Source: Enterococcus phoeniculicola ATCC BAA-412 (GTDB lineage: Bacteria > Bacillota > Bacilli > Lactobacillales > Enterococcaceae). Taken from it: a DNA stretch of 64,000 nucleotides. The DNA is taken from NCBI RefSeq assembly GCF_000407505.1, contig NZ_ASWE01000002.1:124001-188000 (forward strand). The letters run 5' to 3'. Shown here piece after piece: positions 45,270 through 53,960 of the stretch. Numbering within the stretch: position 1 is the first letter of the stretch; each line of letters begins with the position of its first letter. Made by a program: the position numbers and the translations under genes. A model generated the notes under the pieces. The model worked only from the letters and a program-made list of their open reading frames with translations, had not been told where the DNA came from and did no database searches.

Positions 45270-45563
45270 ATGGGAATACTGAGTGATCTTACTGGAGCAA
45301 CTCAAAAAGCAACCGCATTAAAGAATGCAACCGATCGATTAATCCAACAAACGACTATAACTAATGATACGCAAACGACAGTAGCAGGGAATAGTAATGA
45401 GCAAGAAGCCGTTACTACAGCTCAAGAAACAGCAATTAAAATCGCACAAGCGGTAGTGATTGCTTCTAATAATTTACAAAGCGTAGCAGAAGATTTCCAA
45501 GCATTGGATGTAAATGTTGCAAATACAATGTTTCAGCCAATAGGTGGTGTTTTAGGAAAATGA
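45270..45563 (+). CDS. Small type VII secretion-associated protein (TIGR04197-like)
   Basis: This 97-residue helical protein, rich in Ala, Thr and Gln (TQKATALKNATDRLIQQTTI, then AQETAIKIAQAVVIASNNLQSVAEDFQALDVNVAN), resembles the small WXG-like partners encoded ahead of LXG toxins. In characterised systems these partners bind the LXG helices and target the toxin to the type VII (Ess) apparatus. It is the first of four tightly packed genes and overlaps the next by 4 bp. The secretion machine itself is not in the window. Confidence 0.78.
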   Translation: MGILSDLTGATQKATALKNATDRLIQQTTITNDTQTTVAGNSNEQEAVTTAQETAIKIAQAVVIASNNLQSVAEDFQALDVNVANTMFQPIGGVLGK

Positions 45564-45910
45564 GGCGTTTAGAAGAGATCCAAACAGAAGAGAGGCAATT
45601 ATATTCAAAGGAAGAAGCACTAGATAGTGAAGCAAATCAAGTAAGACGTATTAAGGAAACCTATGACCAACATTTATATGAAGCAAAGCATTTTTTTGAT
45701 GCTATCTGTTATCAATTCCATAAAAATGAACAAGGAAATGTGTATCGCGCACTCTTTGATGAATTTTCACAAAAATCAAGGCAAGTAATGAACGAATTAG
45801 AAAAGGACGAAGAAGAGCTACGTAGACAAAAAAGGAAGCTATCTAATCAATTAGAAGATATCGGCTATGAAAAAAGAAAACTATTAGCAGAGGAGGAAAA
45901 TAAAACATGA
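45560..45910 (+). CDS. Coiled-coil LXG partner (DUF3958-like)
   Basis: This 116-residue protein is nearly all charged coiled coil (LEEIQTEERQLYSKEEALDSEANQV, then MNELEKDEEELRRQKRKLSNQLEDIGYEKRKLL). In LXG loci a DUF3958 protein in this position is a second targeting factor that joins the LXG domain. It overlaps its neighbours by 4 bp on both sides, so stoichiometric translation with the toxin is likely. Confidence 0.75.
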   Translation: MRRLEEIQTEERQLYSKEEALDSEANQVRRIKETYDQHLYEAKHFFDAICYQFHKNEQGNVYRALFDEFSQKSRQVMNELEKDEEELRRQKRKLSNQLEDIGYEKRKLLAEEENKT

Positions 45911-47361
45911 GTGTTGATATGTATGTTTCGTCCTCCACTACTCAAGCAACAAGTGTAACTACGATGTGCAAATCACAAATAGAAGGGTATAATGAGTTAC
46001 AAAAGGCAATTACAAATTTTGTAATTGCCAGTCCATTTTTAAGTGGTCAAGCGTATGATTCAGCGAAAGCCTATTTCCAATCGGTTCTCTCTCCACTAGC
46101 TCAAGGTGGTATCCTCCTGTCAGAAGCAGTAGAAAGGGCAGTGAAGAAATTCCCGGAAGAATACATGGCTCAAGTGGATAGTGGAGACTTAAAACAATCA
46201 GAATTGGAAGAAGCCATTAGGCAAACCGACAAATTGTTACAACAAGCAGAAGATATACGAAGAACATTAACCTCATCAAAAACGCCTGATAGCACAAAGT
46301 TATTCCAGTTAACTACGAATTTAATGTTGATTGGCCTGTACAGTACGACAAAGCAAAAATTAGAAGAGCAATTACGAAAACTGTTAGCATTTCATGCCAG
46401 TTCACCCGCCATTTTTTCTGAAATTTCAACGTTACAAAGTGCAGTCAATCAGGGATTAGCGCAAGCAACTACCGCATGGAATGGTGCAACAGGAACCTTT
46501 ACAGTTCCAACAGATTTATCATGGAAGAACACAATTACTGATAATTGGAAATTACGAGAAGAGAAAGAACAAGAGAGATTAAAACAGAAAATTAAAAATC
46601 AAAATTTACCAACGACAAAAGCGGAAATTTTAAGAGATTATCACTGGTCAACAAATTCCAATATGTATGTTCATACTAAAACTGGTGTACCGTCACCAGA
46701 AGTAACGGCACTGTACAATAAACTAACAATGGAAGAACACGCTCCACAAAAAAATCCACAGTTAGAGTTTTTTAATGAAATGTTACGAACTGGAAAACAT
46801 CCTATTACAGGTGAACAAATTAGTAAAGCGGAGAGAGTAAATGCTAAACTAATGATATACTCACTTGTATTACAACCCTTTGTAGGTGCCTGGGCAATTT
46901 CTAAAATACCTCAAAATCAACAAACATCTGTTAAGGGAAATAGTAATGTTAAAACAGATTTTAGTGCGGAAAATCCAGTATCTGGAAATGATTGGAATAA
47001 TTATTTTGAAGATAAATATGGTGCTGGAAATGTTCAGTGGAAGAATCCCGTGAGTTCAATAAGTGAACTAATGGAGAATCCTAGCTCTTTAATTAACGTT
47101 AACCCTGCAGATGTTGCCGATTTTGTAAAAAGAGAAGGATGGATGGTAACGCCTTTGAAAAAAGGTGGAAGTGGAGGTATTCCCTATGAAGAAGGCGGAG
47201 GATTTAGTATGAATCCTCCCAAAGGAACTAGTGGAGGTTCAAGATATATTCAGTATCACCCTGGAAATGGTCACCATGGAGAAGTTCCTTATTATAAGAT
47301 ATCACAACCGAATAAACCAACAGTTAGAATTTATATGGACGGAAGATATGAAATTGACTAG
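45907..47361 (+). CDS. LXG-domain polymorphic toxin of the type VII secretion system
   Basis: This 484-residue antibacterial effector candidate has an N-terminal LXG helical targeting domain (residues about 1-220; start MSVDMYVSSSTTQATSVTTMCKSQI, with FLSGQAYDSAKAYFQSVLSPLAQG). A linker follows (HTKTGVPSPEVTALYNKLT), then a short hydrophobic pretoxin-like part around residues 300-330. The C-terminal toxin domain is from about 355 (SGNDWNNYFEDKYGAGNVQW, ADFVKREGWMVTPLKKGGSG, YIQYHPGNGHHGEVPYYKIS, ending in VRIYMDGRYEID). The His/Lys-rich beta end looks like a small nuclease fold, but I cannot name the family. There is no signal peptide, as expected. Confidence 0.85.
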   Translation: MSVDMYVSSSTTQATSVTTMCKSQIEGYNELQKAITNFVIASPFLSGQAYDSAKAYFQSVLSPLAQGGILLSEAVERAVKKFPEEYMAQVDSGDLKQSELEEAIRQTDKLLQQAEDIRRTLTSSKTPDSTKLFQLTTNLMLIGLYSTTKQKLEEQLRKLLAFHASSPAIFSEISTLQSAVNQGLAQATTAWNGATGTFTVPTDLSWKNTITDNWKLREEKEQERLKQKIKNQNLPTTKAEILRDYHWSTNSNMYVHTKTGVPSPEVTALYNKLTMEEHAPQKNPQLEFFNEMLRTGKHPITGEQISKAERVNAKLMIYSLVLQPFVGAWAISKIPQNQQTSVKGNSNVKTDFSAENPVSGNDWNNYFEDKYGAGNVQWKNPVSSISELMENPSSLINVNPADVADFVKREGWMVTPLKKGGSGGIPYEEGGGFSMNPPKGTSGGSRYIQYHPGNGHHGEVPYYKISQPNKPTVRIYMDGRYEID

Positions 47362-47375
47362 GGAGGAAATATTTA

Positions 47376-47729
47376 ATGAACAATTATAATAATGTGGACG
47401 ATTTAATAGCTATTCATGATTTACTTATTAAAAATTTGCAGATTTTTTCTAGTAGTTTTAAAATTCAAAAGGAGAAATATAAACATGCCGTTTTATCGGA
47501 CGAATTAGCTTCTGATTTTTCCGATATTGATATTGAAAGAATGAAAATCTTATTTGAAAACGGCTGGATAACGGAAGAACAGTTAAATTTAGGGGAAAAA
47601 ATAAACGCATTTTTGGAAGAAATGAATAAGGATAAGAGTTTATGGACGGATGAAGCTGTGAAAAAATCTTTGGAATGGGAAAAATGTAGAGAAATGGGAT
47701 TAGAATTATTAGAATCTTTGGGATATTAA
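47376..47729 (+). CDS. Probable immunity protein for the LXG toxin
   Basis: This small acidic, helical protein of 117 residues is encoded 14 bp after the toxin with AGGGAGG before its ATG. It has no signal peptide or membrane helix, so it should act in the cytoplasm, as expected if the toxin attacks a cytoplasmic target such as nucleic acid. No known family is recognised. Position is the main argument: LXG toxin genes are nearly always followed by their cognate immunity gene. Confidence 0.7.
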   Translation: MNNYNNVDDLIAIHDLLIKNLQIFSSSFKIQKEKYKHAVLSDELASDFSDIDIERMKILFENGWITEEQLNLGEKINAFLEEMNKDKSLWTDEAVKKSLEWEKCREMGLELLESLGY

Positions 47730-48033
47730 AAGAATTTTGGTTTGAATGGAGTAAAAATTCATAAAATAAAAAAGGCACTTTACCATGCGATTGGCATCGA
47801 ATAGTAAAGCTTTGATAGTAAGGTATACACTCACTAATCAAGTTGCCAATAGCTAATAAAAAGCTATCTGTATTTATTGTACAAAAATTCAAGAGACTTT
47901 TCTAGTTTTTTTGAATGTTTATTAATTGTACAGTAATTCAGATAGAGAATGTGAAGGTATTGAAACGGTATTAGTGAGGAAACAACTACTGATACCGTTT
48001 TTTCGTATATCAAAAATTGAAGGAGTGAAGAAA

Positions 48034-48312
48034 ATGATTCAAGCAGAAAATAAGCAAGTAATCAAAGAAATTAGTCACCAAGATATTTACAATTTATATG
48101 ACAGTTGGGAACAACTGCAATCATGGCAAGAGGTGTTACCAGTTCTAGAAAAGTTCTTCGAAGACAAAAATAGACCAGTGAACAAACAACAAATTGCTAG
48201 AAAATACTATGCGTGTTCACAAGTTTTTACCGTCTTTTATACAGATTTTAGCCAAAGTATGAAAAAGATGGAGAAGCAACTACTAGAATTACGAAGTAAG
48301 AAAAAGGTTTAG
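48034..48312 (+). CDS. Small protein of unknown function near the LXG module
   Basis: I do not recognise this 92-residue protein (MIQAENKQVIKEISHQDIYN...). It is helical, with many Gln, Tyr and Lys residues (YDSWEQLQSWQEVLPVLEKFF, YACSQVFTVFYTDFSQSMKKM) and no export signal. ATG 48034 follows GAAGGAG; a longer frame from 47926 has no RBS. It may be a module-associated gene or belong to older mobile DNA. Confidence 0.6.
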   Translation: MIQAENKQVIKEISHQDIYNLYDSWEQLQSWQEVLPVLEKFFEDKNRPVNKQQIARKYYACSQVFTVFYTDFSQSMKKMEKQLLELRSKKKV

Positions 48313-48709
48313 AATGCTATTTTGCTAGATTCTGAGGGTGAAGAAAGAAGTTTTTAGAAGAGCAAATTCAACTGTTAAAGCAAACGATAGGCATGTTACG
48401 CTAAAAAGCTCGAGGAACCAGCCAAGGTGTTAGCTATTTCGTGAGTTCCTCGGGCACTGACAAACGGACATGCCTACTAATGAAAATCAATGGCGATGTA
48501 ATCGACGGAGTGAACCATTTACTTTTATTAGAGTGCTGTTCAGATAATGTTTTCAGCTAAATCATTGGCTGAGACATCAAAACCTATAAGCAAAGAAATA
48601 GTTTATTGCAAAATAAGAAACGGTTAAAATAATAATAATTCCAATAGTCATTGCATTAATAGACTGTTGGAGTTTTTTGATAAAATAGCAAATTTGTTTA
48701 TAAAGAAAG
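48313..48709 (+). other. Intergenic region with nested palindromes and a terminator
   Basis: No intact gene is seen. AGGCATGT (48389-48396) pairs with ACATGCCT (48468-48475), enclosing CGAGGAAC (48411-48418) with GTTCCTCG (48445-48452). A terminator-like hairpin lies at 48638-48673. A short open piece (FLEEQIQLLKQTIGMLR, then stop) just before the palindromes may be the end of a lost gene. Confidence 0.5.
48638..48680 (+). terminator. Hairpin terminator
   Basis: ATTCCAATAGTC pairs with GACTGTTGGAGT with one G-U and a short mismatch, followed by TTTTTT. Confidence 0.7.
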
Positions 48710-48858
48710 GTATACAATTTTGTTCAATTCTAATTCTAAATTGTATACAGAACAATCTATATTTTAATAATTAATTTTGTTAAACTACCGATGAGGAGTT
48801 TAATGTATTAATAATAGTATTTTATAGAACAAAGGAGGTTAGTCCAATGTTTGAATGA
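48706..48858 (+). promoter_or_regulatory. Duplicated leader region, copy A, with a three-codon ORF
   Basis: This region is homologous to 53684-53850. It holds an inverted repeat GTATACAATTT / AAATTGTATAC (48710-48720, 48738-48748), a conserved 19-mer CAATTCTRATTCNNAATTG-type core (48725-48743), TATATT at 48758-48763 and an AT-rich leader. A perfect AAAGGAGG (48831-48838) stands before ATG-TTT-GAA-TGA (48847-48858). The real gene starts 88 bp later. Confidence 0.65.
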
Positions 48859-48945
48859 AAACGCTTTCTTTAGAGCGGAAATTTTTTAATTTTTCGAGTG
48901 TAGAAGTTAATTAGAGAGGTATATTCAAAGAAAGGATTGTTTGAA

Positions 48946-49914
48946 ATGAGGCAAAGACAGTTAGTTATTAGATATTTAAGTATTTTTCTTATAGGCGGAG
49001 TCATGTTGTACTCTGTAAATCAAAAAGTAAAAGCCGATGCTATTCCTGAAAAACCATCATCATTTGTAGATGAGACTAAAGAACAATCAATAAAAAATAA
49101 TCAACAAATAAAATCCGAAAAATTACTACCTAAACCTAAAATTAAAGCGATAGATGCTGTCAATGCAACAAATAAACAAGAACTGGTGGGGAAAATACTT
49201 AACTCAGTGAAAAATTTTGAAACTGTTAAAGGATGGTTAACGGTTCGGTATATGAATAATAAAGAACTAAATTACGACTCAATGTTTGAAATTCAAACAA
49301 ACTCTGTTATTCGAGTGATTGAAGTAACCGATTTTGAAGCGACGGGAAGAGACATTCCTGCTACTATTGCATTAAATAATGGAAAGAGCACTATTTTTGG
49401 AGAGCAAGAATCAAAAACAAAGGAAATAAAGATTATGAATGAATATCCATTAGACCAAGGAATGACACAAGGAATGCGTCAAATGATTGATGGCCCATCA
49501 CTGAGAATGGAGGATATGATTCAAATAAATGATAGAAACGAAAAAATGTATAAAGGACATCCAGTTCAATTTGGGAATACCTATTCTCAAAAGCTAATTT
49601 ATTCAGATTTTTTAGCATTAGGACTTTTGGAAGATACTAATTTATGGAATATTACCAACTCGAATGACAACAATATGTTGATTGAAGGGACGTTGACAAC
49701 AGAATATAGTAAAAAGATGAAGGCAGAAACTTTTTCATTATTAGTTGATAGTAGGACGGGAGTTTTATTGTCTGTAAAAGGATTTGATGACAAAAATGCA
49801 GCAGTTTTTGACTTTGAAATGAAGAAAATCGCATACGACATGACATTTAAAGAATCAAATTTTTCTCTTGAAAATATAGAGAATGTTTTTTCGTTGAAGG
49901 AAGGAGAATCCTAG
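48946..49914 (+). CDS. Exported protein with LolA/MucB-like beta domain
   Basis: This 322-residue protein has a Sec signal peptide (MRQRQLVIRYLSIFLIGGVM, cleavage near KADA) and no lipobox, wall anchor or second helix. The mature part begins with a Lys/Pro-rich linker and continues into a beta-rich domain. That domain's wording (MFEIQTNSVIRVIEV, FSLLVDSRTGVLLSVKGFD, IAYDMTFKESNFSLENI) resembles LolA/MucB-type folds; this is a weak fold impression. ATG 48946 follows AAAGGATTG. It touches the next gene and shares a duplicated leader with the gene at 53961. Confidence 0.65.
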   Translation: MRQRQLVIRYLSIFLIGGVMLYSVNQKVKADAIPEKPSSFVDETKEQSIKNNQQIKSEKLLPKPKIKAIDAVNATNKQELVGKILNSVKNFETVKGWLTVRYMNNKELNYDSMFEIQTNSVIRVIEVTDFEATGRDIPATIALNNGKSTIFGEQESKTKEIKIMNEYPLDQGMTQGMRQMIDGPSLRMEDMIQINDRNEKMYKGHPVQFGNTYSQKLIYSDFLALGLLEDTNLWNITNSNDNNMLIEGTLTTEYSKKMKAETFSLLVDSRTGVLLSVKGFDDKNAAVFDFEMKKIAYDMTFKESNFSLENIENVFSLKEGES

Positions 49915-50439
49915 ATGAAAAAAATAATATTTACACTGTTTTTTTTATTATTAATGCTTTTACCTATGACTACTGCTAATGCAGCTGTAATGCAAGATAT
50001 AATTGATAACGATTATAGTGGAACAAATGGGTATAGTAAAATTGATTCTGGTTATTGGAGCTATCATACAGATGGAGGATACTCAGGAGATTATCGACTC
50101 AATGCACAACAAGAAGAAATCGGAGATATATATAATTGGGTACTAACTAGCCCTCAAAATATAGGAACAACAAGTCAAGAGGTTTATGCTTGGTTAACAA
50201 ATGCCTCTTTTTCAGCCGTAACTAGATATGAAAAAGGGGATGGAATTAATAAACGTGTTTGGTTTGATATTGATCAAAATATTGCACCAATTGGCTGGAA
50301 TTATATTGGTGGTGGACCTTATGGTGCAATTTCAATTTATCATGTTTATGCTTGGAAGGTCAGTTATACTTATACAGCGACTGGAGCAGATGCCGTAAAG
50401 ATTAATTGGCGCTATCCAGGTGGAGGTAAAGAAGAATAA
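49915..50439 (+). CDS. Secreted protein, possibly golvesin-like carbohydrate-binding fold
   Basis: The 174-residue product has a clear signal peptide (MKKIIFTLFFLLLMLLPMTTANA) and a small mature domain rich in Tyr, Trp and Gly. The pattern IIDNDYSGTNGYSKIDSGYW, then GYSGDYRLNAQ and QEVYAWLTNASF, resembles the 'DN-D-G ... W ... Y-G--YR' layout of golvesin/Xly-type domains that bind polysaccharide. I hold this loosely. It begins immediately after the 48946 stop, with GGAAGGAG inside the upstream gene. Confidence 0.6.
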   Translation: MKKIIFTLFFLLLMLLPMTTANAAVMQDIIDNDYSGTNGYSKIDSGYWSYHTDGGYSGDYRLNAQQEEIGDIYNWVLTSPQNIGTTSQEVYAWLTNASFSAVTRYEKGDGINKRVWFDIDQNIAPIGWNYIGGGPYGAISIYHVYAWKVSYTYTATGADAVKINWRYPGGGKEE

Positions 50440-50537
50440 ACTATTAAATTTTTACAGGAAGACGTAATGTTTTTTCGTATGCAATAAGATTTTTTTCAAA
50501 TTATTATAAACGATTATTAAAATGAGGAGGTAACAAG

Positions 50538-52886
50538 ATGGCAGACGAGCTAGTTCTTAGGACACAAAAATGGTTGAATAAAACATATTTGAAAGTTTCT
50601 GGATATGAAAAAGTCCCAGAAGACGGACATACAGGCTGGGCAACTATTTATGGATTAATTGAAGGCTTGCAACATGAATTAGGTATTTCCCCAGTTGTCC
50701 CTAATTTTGGTGCTGGAACTAAGGCCGCTTATGAAACACAGATCACTGGTAAATGGGGGAGCGATTTATCACACAATGTTGTTTATTTAATTCAAGGAGC
50801 GTTCTGGTGCAAAGGAATTGATCCTGGTGGGTTCGATGGAATCTACTCAAAAATATTAGATTCGGCAGTGAAGAAGCTTAAGACATATGGTGGATTTACA
50901 AATCCAGATGGTATTTTAAGTGCTCTGTGGGCTAAAGCACTTTTTGATATGAGTGCTTTTACATTGTTATCTACTGGGAATGCTAGAGTCCAAGCCATGC
51001 AGCGATGGTTGAATGCAAACTATTATGACTACACGGGAATTATGCCATGTGACGGTATTTATCAAAGAGGGACAAATGAGGCTCTTATTTATTCATTACA
51101 GGCAGAGGAAGGATTATCTCCAGAAGAGGCAACTGGTACCTATGGAAATTTAACAACTCAACTGACTCCTACATTAGTAGAAGGGGAAAATGGTCAATTT
51201 GTTTCCATACTGAAATTTGGTTTATTGGTTAATGGTTTTTATGAAATTGATGATTTCGGACCACTATTTTCCAATTATGTAGGGAATAAGGTAAAGGAAT
51301 TTCGGGAGTTCATGATATTAGCACCCTACAATGAAATAGCTGATGTTACGGTAATTAAAGGGCTACTATCTAGTGCGGGTCATACAGAAAGACCAGCAGA
51401 TGGGGCTGATACCTCGACACAGTTAACATATACGCAAATACAGACTCTTTTATCAAATGGACTCAAATTTATTGGTAGATATTTAACAGGAACAGTGGGA
51501 ACTGGTTCAGAAGAACGTGACAAATTTTTGACAAAAAATGAATGTGAGATGTTATTTGATGCTGGAATAAATATTTTTCCTATCTATCAAGATGGTGGCT
51601 CATATATTGAATACTTTAACCGTATATATGGTTATCAGGATGGTGAAAACGCAGGGAAAGCAGCAATAAAATTGGGAATACCTAGAAATGTAACAATTTA
51701 TTTTGCTGTTGATTTAGATATTTTAGGAGATGACATCGAGGGAACAGTAATAGAGTATTTTACAGGGATCAGCCAAAGTTTACTGGAATATGGGTACACA
51801 ATAGGTATCTATGGAACAAGAAATGTTTGTTCGAAAATAATAAATGCTGGGTTAGCTAAATATGCGTTTGTAGCCGACATGTCTACAGGTTTTAGTGGGA
51901 ATTTAGGATTCCCAATGCCAAGGCAATGGACATTTGATCAATTTATTGAATTTGCAATAGGTTCTGGAGAAGGAACCGTTGGTATAGATAATGTAGCAGT
52001 TTCGTATAAAGATCAAGGTTTTACACACTTAGAAGATAATGAAAATGGGTCTGATTTATTTCTAACTTTTGTTGAAAAAGTTCAAGCTTTGGCTAAAGAG
52101 TATTTTCCTGTTGCTTCCGAATTGGGACGAGGAAAACAAGTTGCAGATTATTTTAGAAATGTAGTATATGGTAATCCAATATGGGAAGTTATAGCTGGAC
52201 CTATTGACTGGAAATTTATTGAGTTTGTTGATGATAAAATTCCAAAAGATGATAGGATATATACGTATATAGATCCTGTAACCCATATATCAATTGGAGC
52301 TGAACATTTTTTTGCGGCAATTTCAGGATACCTGTTTAGCGGCCTACCTGACCCAAATGAAGCAAATTTAGGCGATGGTTGTGGTTGGCTAGGTGACTTA
52401 GATACTCTATTAATTGATTATGTGGATAACAAAAATGATATAACATCTATTTATAACTTTGGATTTGATTGGATAGGGGGAGTTGGAGATGCAGGCGTAG
52501 GACATTTTAATCAAAATGATTTGATTGCAGATATAGATGCGTGGAATATTTCATATTTGTTAACTCATAACTCTGGAACGTTATCAGAATGGATTCACGA
52601 ATATTTTCAAAATAAAGAGTTACAACGATATGCAACTTTTGTTACGACTCGATATGCAGCAGTAAAGGAGAATATATTAAGTTGCGCCCAAATTGCACTC
52701 ATGAGTGATTCAATTGAACATCCTATATTATCAACTTTTAGAAAAGGATTATTAATATACTTTGGTGGGGTGGAGTATTTAGATGTAGACAAAGAATCTA
52801 AGGTAAAGTATGATTTGTGTGTGGCTTTCCAAGATAAACTATTTAAGCTTGCACAAGATGAAATAGATTCAAAGAAATTTAATTGA
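50538..52886 (+). CDS. YbfG-like cell-wall hydrolase: PG-binding repeats plus DUF1906 glycoside hydrolase-like domain
   Basis: This 782-residue protein has no signal peptide. Residues 1-260 hold repeats of peptidoglycan-binding type (TQKWLNKTYLKVSGYEKVPEDGHTGWATIYGLIEGLQHELG; MQRWLNANYYDYTGIMPCDGIYQRGTNEALIYSLQAEEG). Residues about 290-500 form a DUF1906 (Rv2525c/GH25-like) TIM-barrel: LKFIGRYLTGT, GINIFPIYQDGG, ITIYFAVDLDI-like strand and YGYTIGIYGTRNVCSKI. The last 280 residues are a helical domain (GGVGDAGVGHFNQNDLIADIDAW) that I do not recognise. Overall it matches Bacillus YbfG in layout. AGGAGG precedes the ATG. How it reaches the wall is unclear. Confidence 0.78.
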   Translation: MADELVLRTQKWLNKTYLKVSGYEKVPEDGHTGWATIYGLIEGLQHELGISPVVPNFGAGTKAAYETQITGKWGSDLSHNVVYLIQGAFWCKGIDPGGFDGIYSKILDSAVKKLKTYGGFTNPDGILSALWAKALFDMSAFTLLSTGNARVQAMQRWLNANYYDYTGIMPCDGIYQRGTNEALIYSLQAEEGLSPEEATGTYGNLTTQLTPTLVEGENGQFVSILKFGLLVNGFYEIDDFGPLFSNYVGNKVKEFREFMILAPYNEIADVTVIKGLLSSAGHTERPADGADTSTQLTYTQIQTLLSNGLKFIGRYLTGTVGTGSEERDKFLTKNECEMLFDAGINIFPIYQDGGSYIEYFNRIYGYQDGENAGKAAIKLGIPRNVTIYFAVDLDILGDDIEGTVIEYFTGISQSLLEYGYTIGIYGTRNVCSKIINAGLAKYAFVADMSTGFSGNLGFPMPRQWTFDQFIEFAIGSGEGTVGIDNVAVSYKDQGFTHLEDNENGSDLFLTFVEKVQALAKEYFPVASELGRGKQVADYFRNVVYGNPIWEVIAGPIDWKFIEFVDDKIPKDDRIYTYIDPVTHISIGAEHFFAAISGYLFSGLPDPNEANLGDGCGWLGDLDTLLIDYVDNKNDITSIYNFGFDWIGGVGDAGVGHFNQNDLIADIDAWNISYLLTHNSGTLSEWIHEYFQNKELQRYATFVTTRYAAVKENILSCAQIALMSDSIEHPILSTFRKGLLIYFGGVEYLDVDKESKVKYDLCVAFQDKLFKLAQDEIDSKKFN

Positions 52887-52900
52887 CAGGTGGAATAAAG

Positions 52901-53332
52901 ATGAATTTCCCTCAAAGCCGTATCAATGCAATCCAGTTCTCCATTATATTACTAGTAGCATTACTAATGCTTTACGGGATAATAAAAAAAAATAAAACGC
53001 TTGAAGTAATTTGGATTTTCGTCGTTATTTTTTGGATGACCCTATCGGTGAGACTTACAAATGATTCTTTTTGGAAAATCCCCCTTTTTTTGCTAGATAT
53101 TTTGATAGTTCCTCCCTTTTTAGTAATATCAGGACTACAGGCTTTAATTCATGGCTTTCTTAAGAGAGATATATTAGAACTATGTATAGCTAGTTTACTT
53201 ATTCCGTACTGCTTTATTACGATACGTTATCCGTTTCTACCTGTATATCCAGTCTTAGATTTAGTGTTACGAATAGGTATTTGTTTACTATCAGCGGTAT
53301 CGATAGGTTACGAATGGAAGAGAAGACGATAA
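52901..53332 (+). CDS. Four-helix membrane protein, unknown function
   Basis: This 143-residue hydrophobic protein has about four helices (FSIILLVALLMLYGII; VIWIFVVIFWMTLSV; IPLFLLDILIVPPFLVISGL; VLDLVLRIGICLLSAVSIGY) and a basic C-terminus (EWKRRR). No family is recognised. The ATG at 52901 follows CAGGTGG, 14 bp after the hydrolase gene, so the two are probably cotranscribed. A membrane immunity or export helper for the hydrolase is possible by position only. Confidence 0.65.
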   Translation: MNFPQSRINAIQFSIILLVALLMLYGIIKKNKTLEVIWIFVVIFWMTLSVRLTNDSFWKIPLFLLDILIVPPFLVISGLQALIHGFLKRDILELCIASLLIPYCFITIRYPFLPVYPVLDLVLRIGICLLSAVSIGYEWKRRR

Positions 53333-53456
53333 AGTTTCTTAAAGATGGAGCTGTGCCAGCATTTAAATTGGTCTTTATAAATATCGGAGACTGCAATAAA
53401 CAGTTAGCATTTTGTAAAAAAACAATATAAAAAGAGCCCAACCATGATTTTGTACC

Positions 53457-53507
53457 AACTTCTAAAAGTTAGACCTGAAAATCTAATTTTTGGAAGTTTT
53501 TTTGCAT
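53457..53507 (+). terminator. Terminator of the exported-protein group
   Basis: AACTTCTAAAAGTTAGA pairs imperfectly with TCTAATTTTTGGAAGTT, followed by TTTTT. Confidence 0.75.
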
Positions 53508-53683
53508 GCCGAAAGACTGTTTTGAATTTAAGCTTTAAATTATTTATGACTACTCATTTCGTTACTATAAGGAGAATAACAGCTAACCACCATTTTAAAT
53601 GATATTGAAGATCATCGTACCAGAGTGATATAGTTTTTGTAAATAATGATAACAAGAGTAAACTAATAAGAATTACAGCAGTC

Positions 53684-53850
53684 AAAGGTATAAAATTTAA
53701 TACAATTCTGATTCAAAATTGTATATGGGACAGCCTATATTTTACTAATTAATTCTGCTAAACTTTCGATGAAGAGATAAGATGAAGAGTTAAATAATGG
53801 TTTCTTATAGAGGAAAGGAGGGGTATCCAATGTTTTTTGTAAGAGCTTAA
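53684..53850 (+). promoter_or_regulatory. Duplicated leader region, copy B, with a six-codon ORF
   Basis: It aligns without gaps to copy A over the first 60 bp (AAAGGTATA..., then CAATTCTGATTCAAAATTG at 53703-53721) and includes TATATT at 53736-53741. It then has AAAGGAGGGG (53814-53823) and the tiny frame ATG-TTT-TTT-GTA-AGA-GCT-TAA (53830-53850). The next real gene starts 110 bp downstream. Confidence 0.65.
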
Positions 53851-53960
53851 AAAAGATTATTGTTATTGAAGAAAAGCAAATTTTCCGGTAAGTACAATAT
53901 TTTTATAATAAAAAATTTAAAATTACTAATCAATCACTATGTTAAATGGAGAGGGTTTTT

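Noticed and set aside
47458-47892. 144-codon frame on the minus strand opposite the immunity gene
   Set aside because: It is antisense to a well-supported gene with a good RBS. Its sequence is low in typical protein motifs and follows from the AT-rich coding strand.
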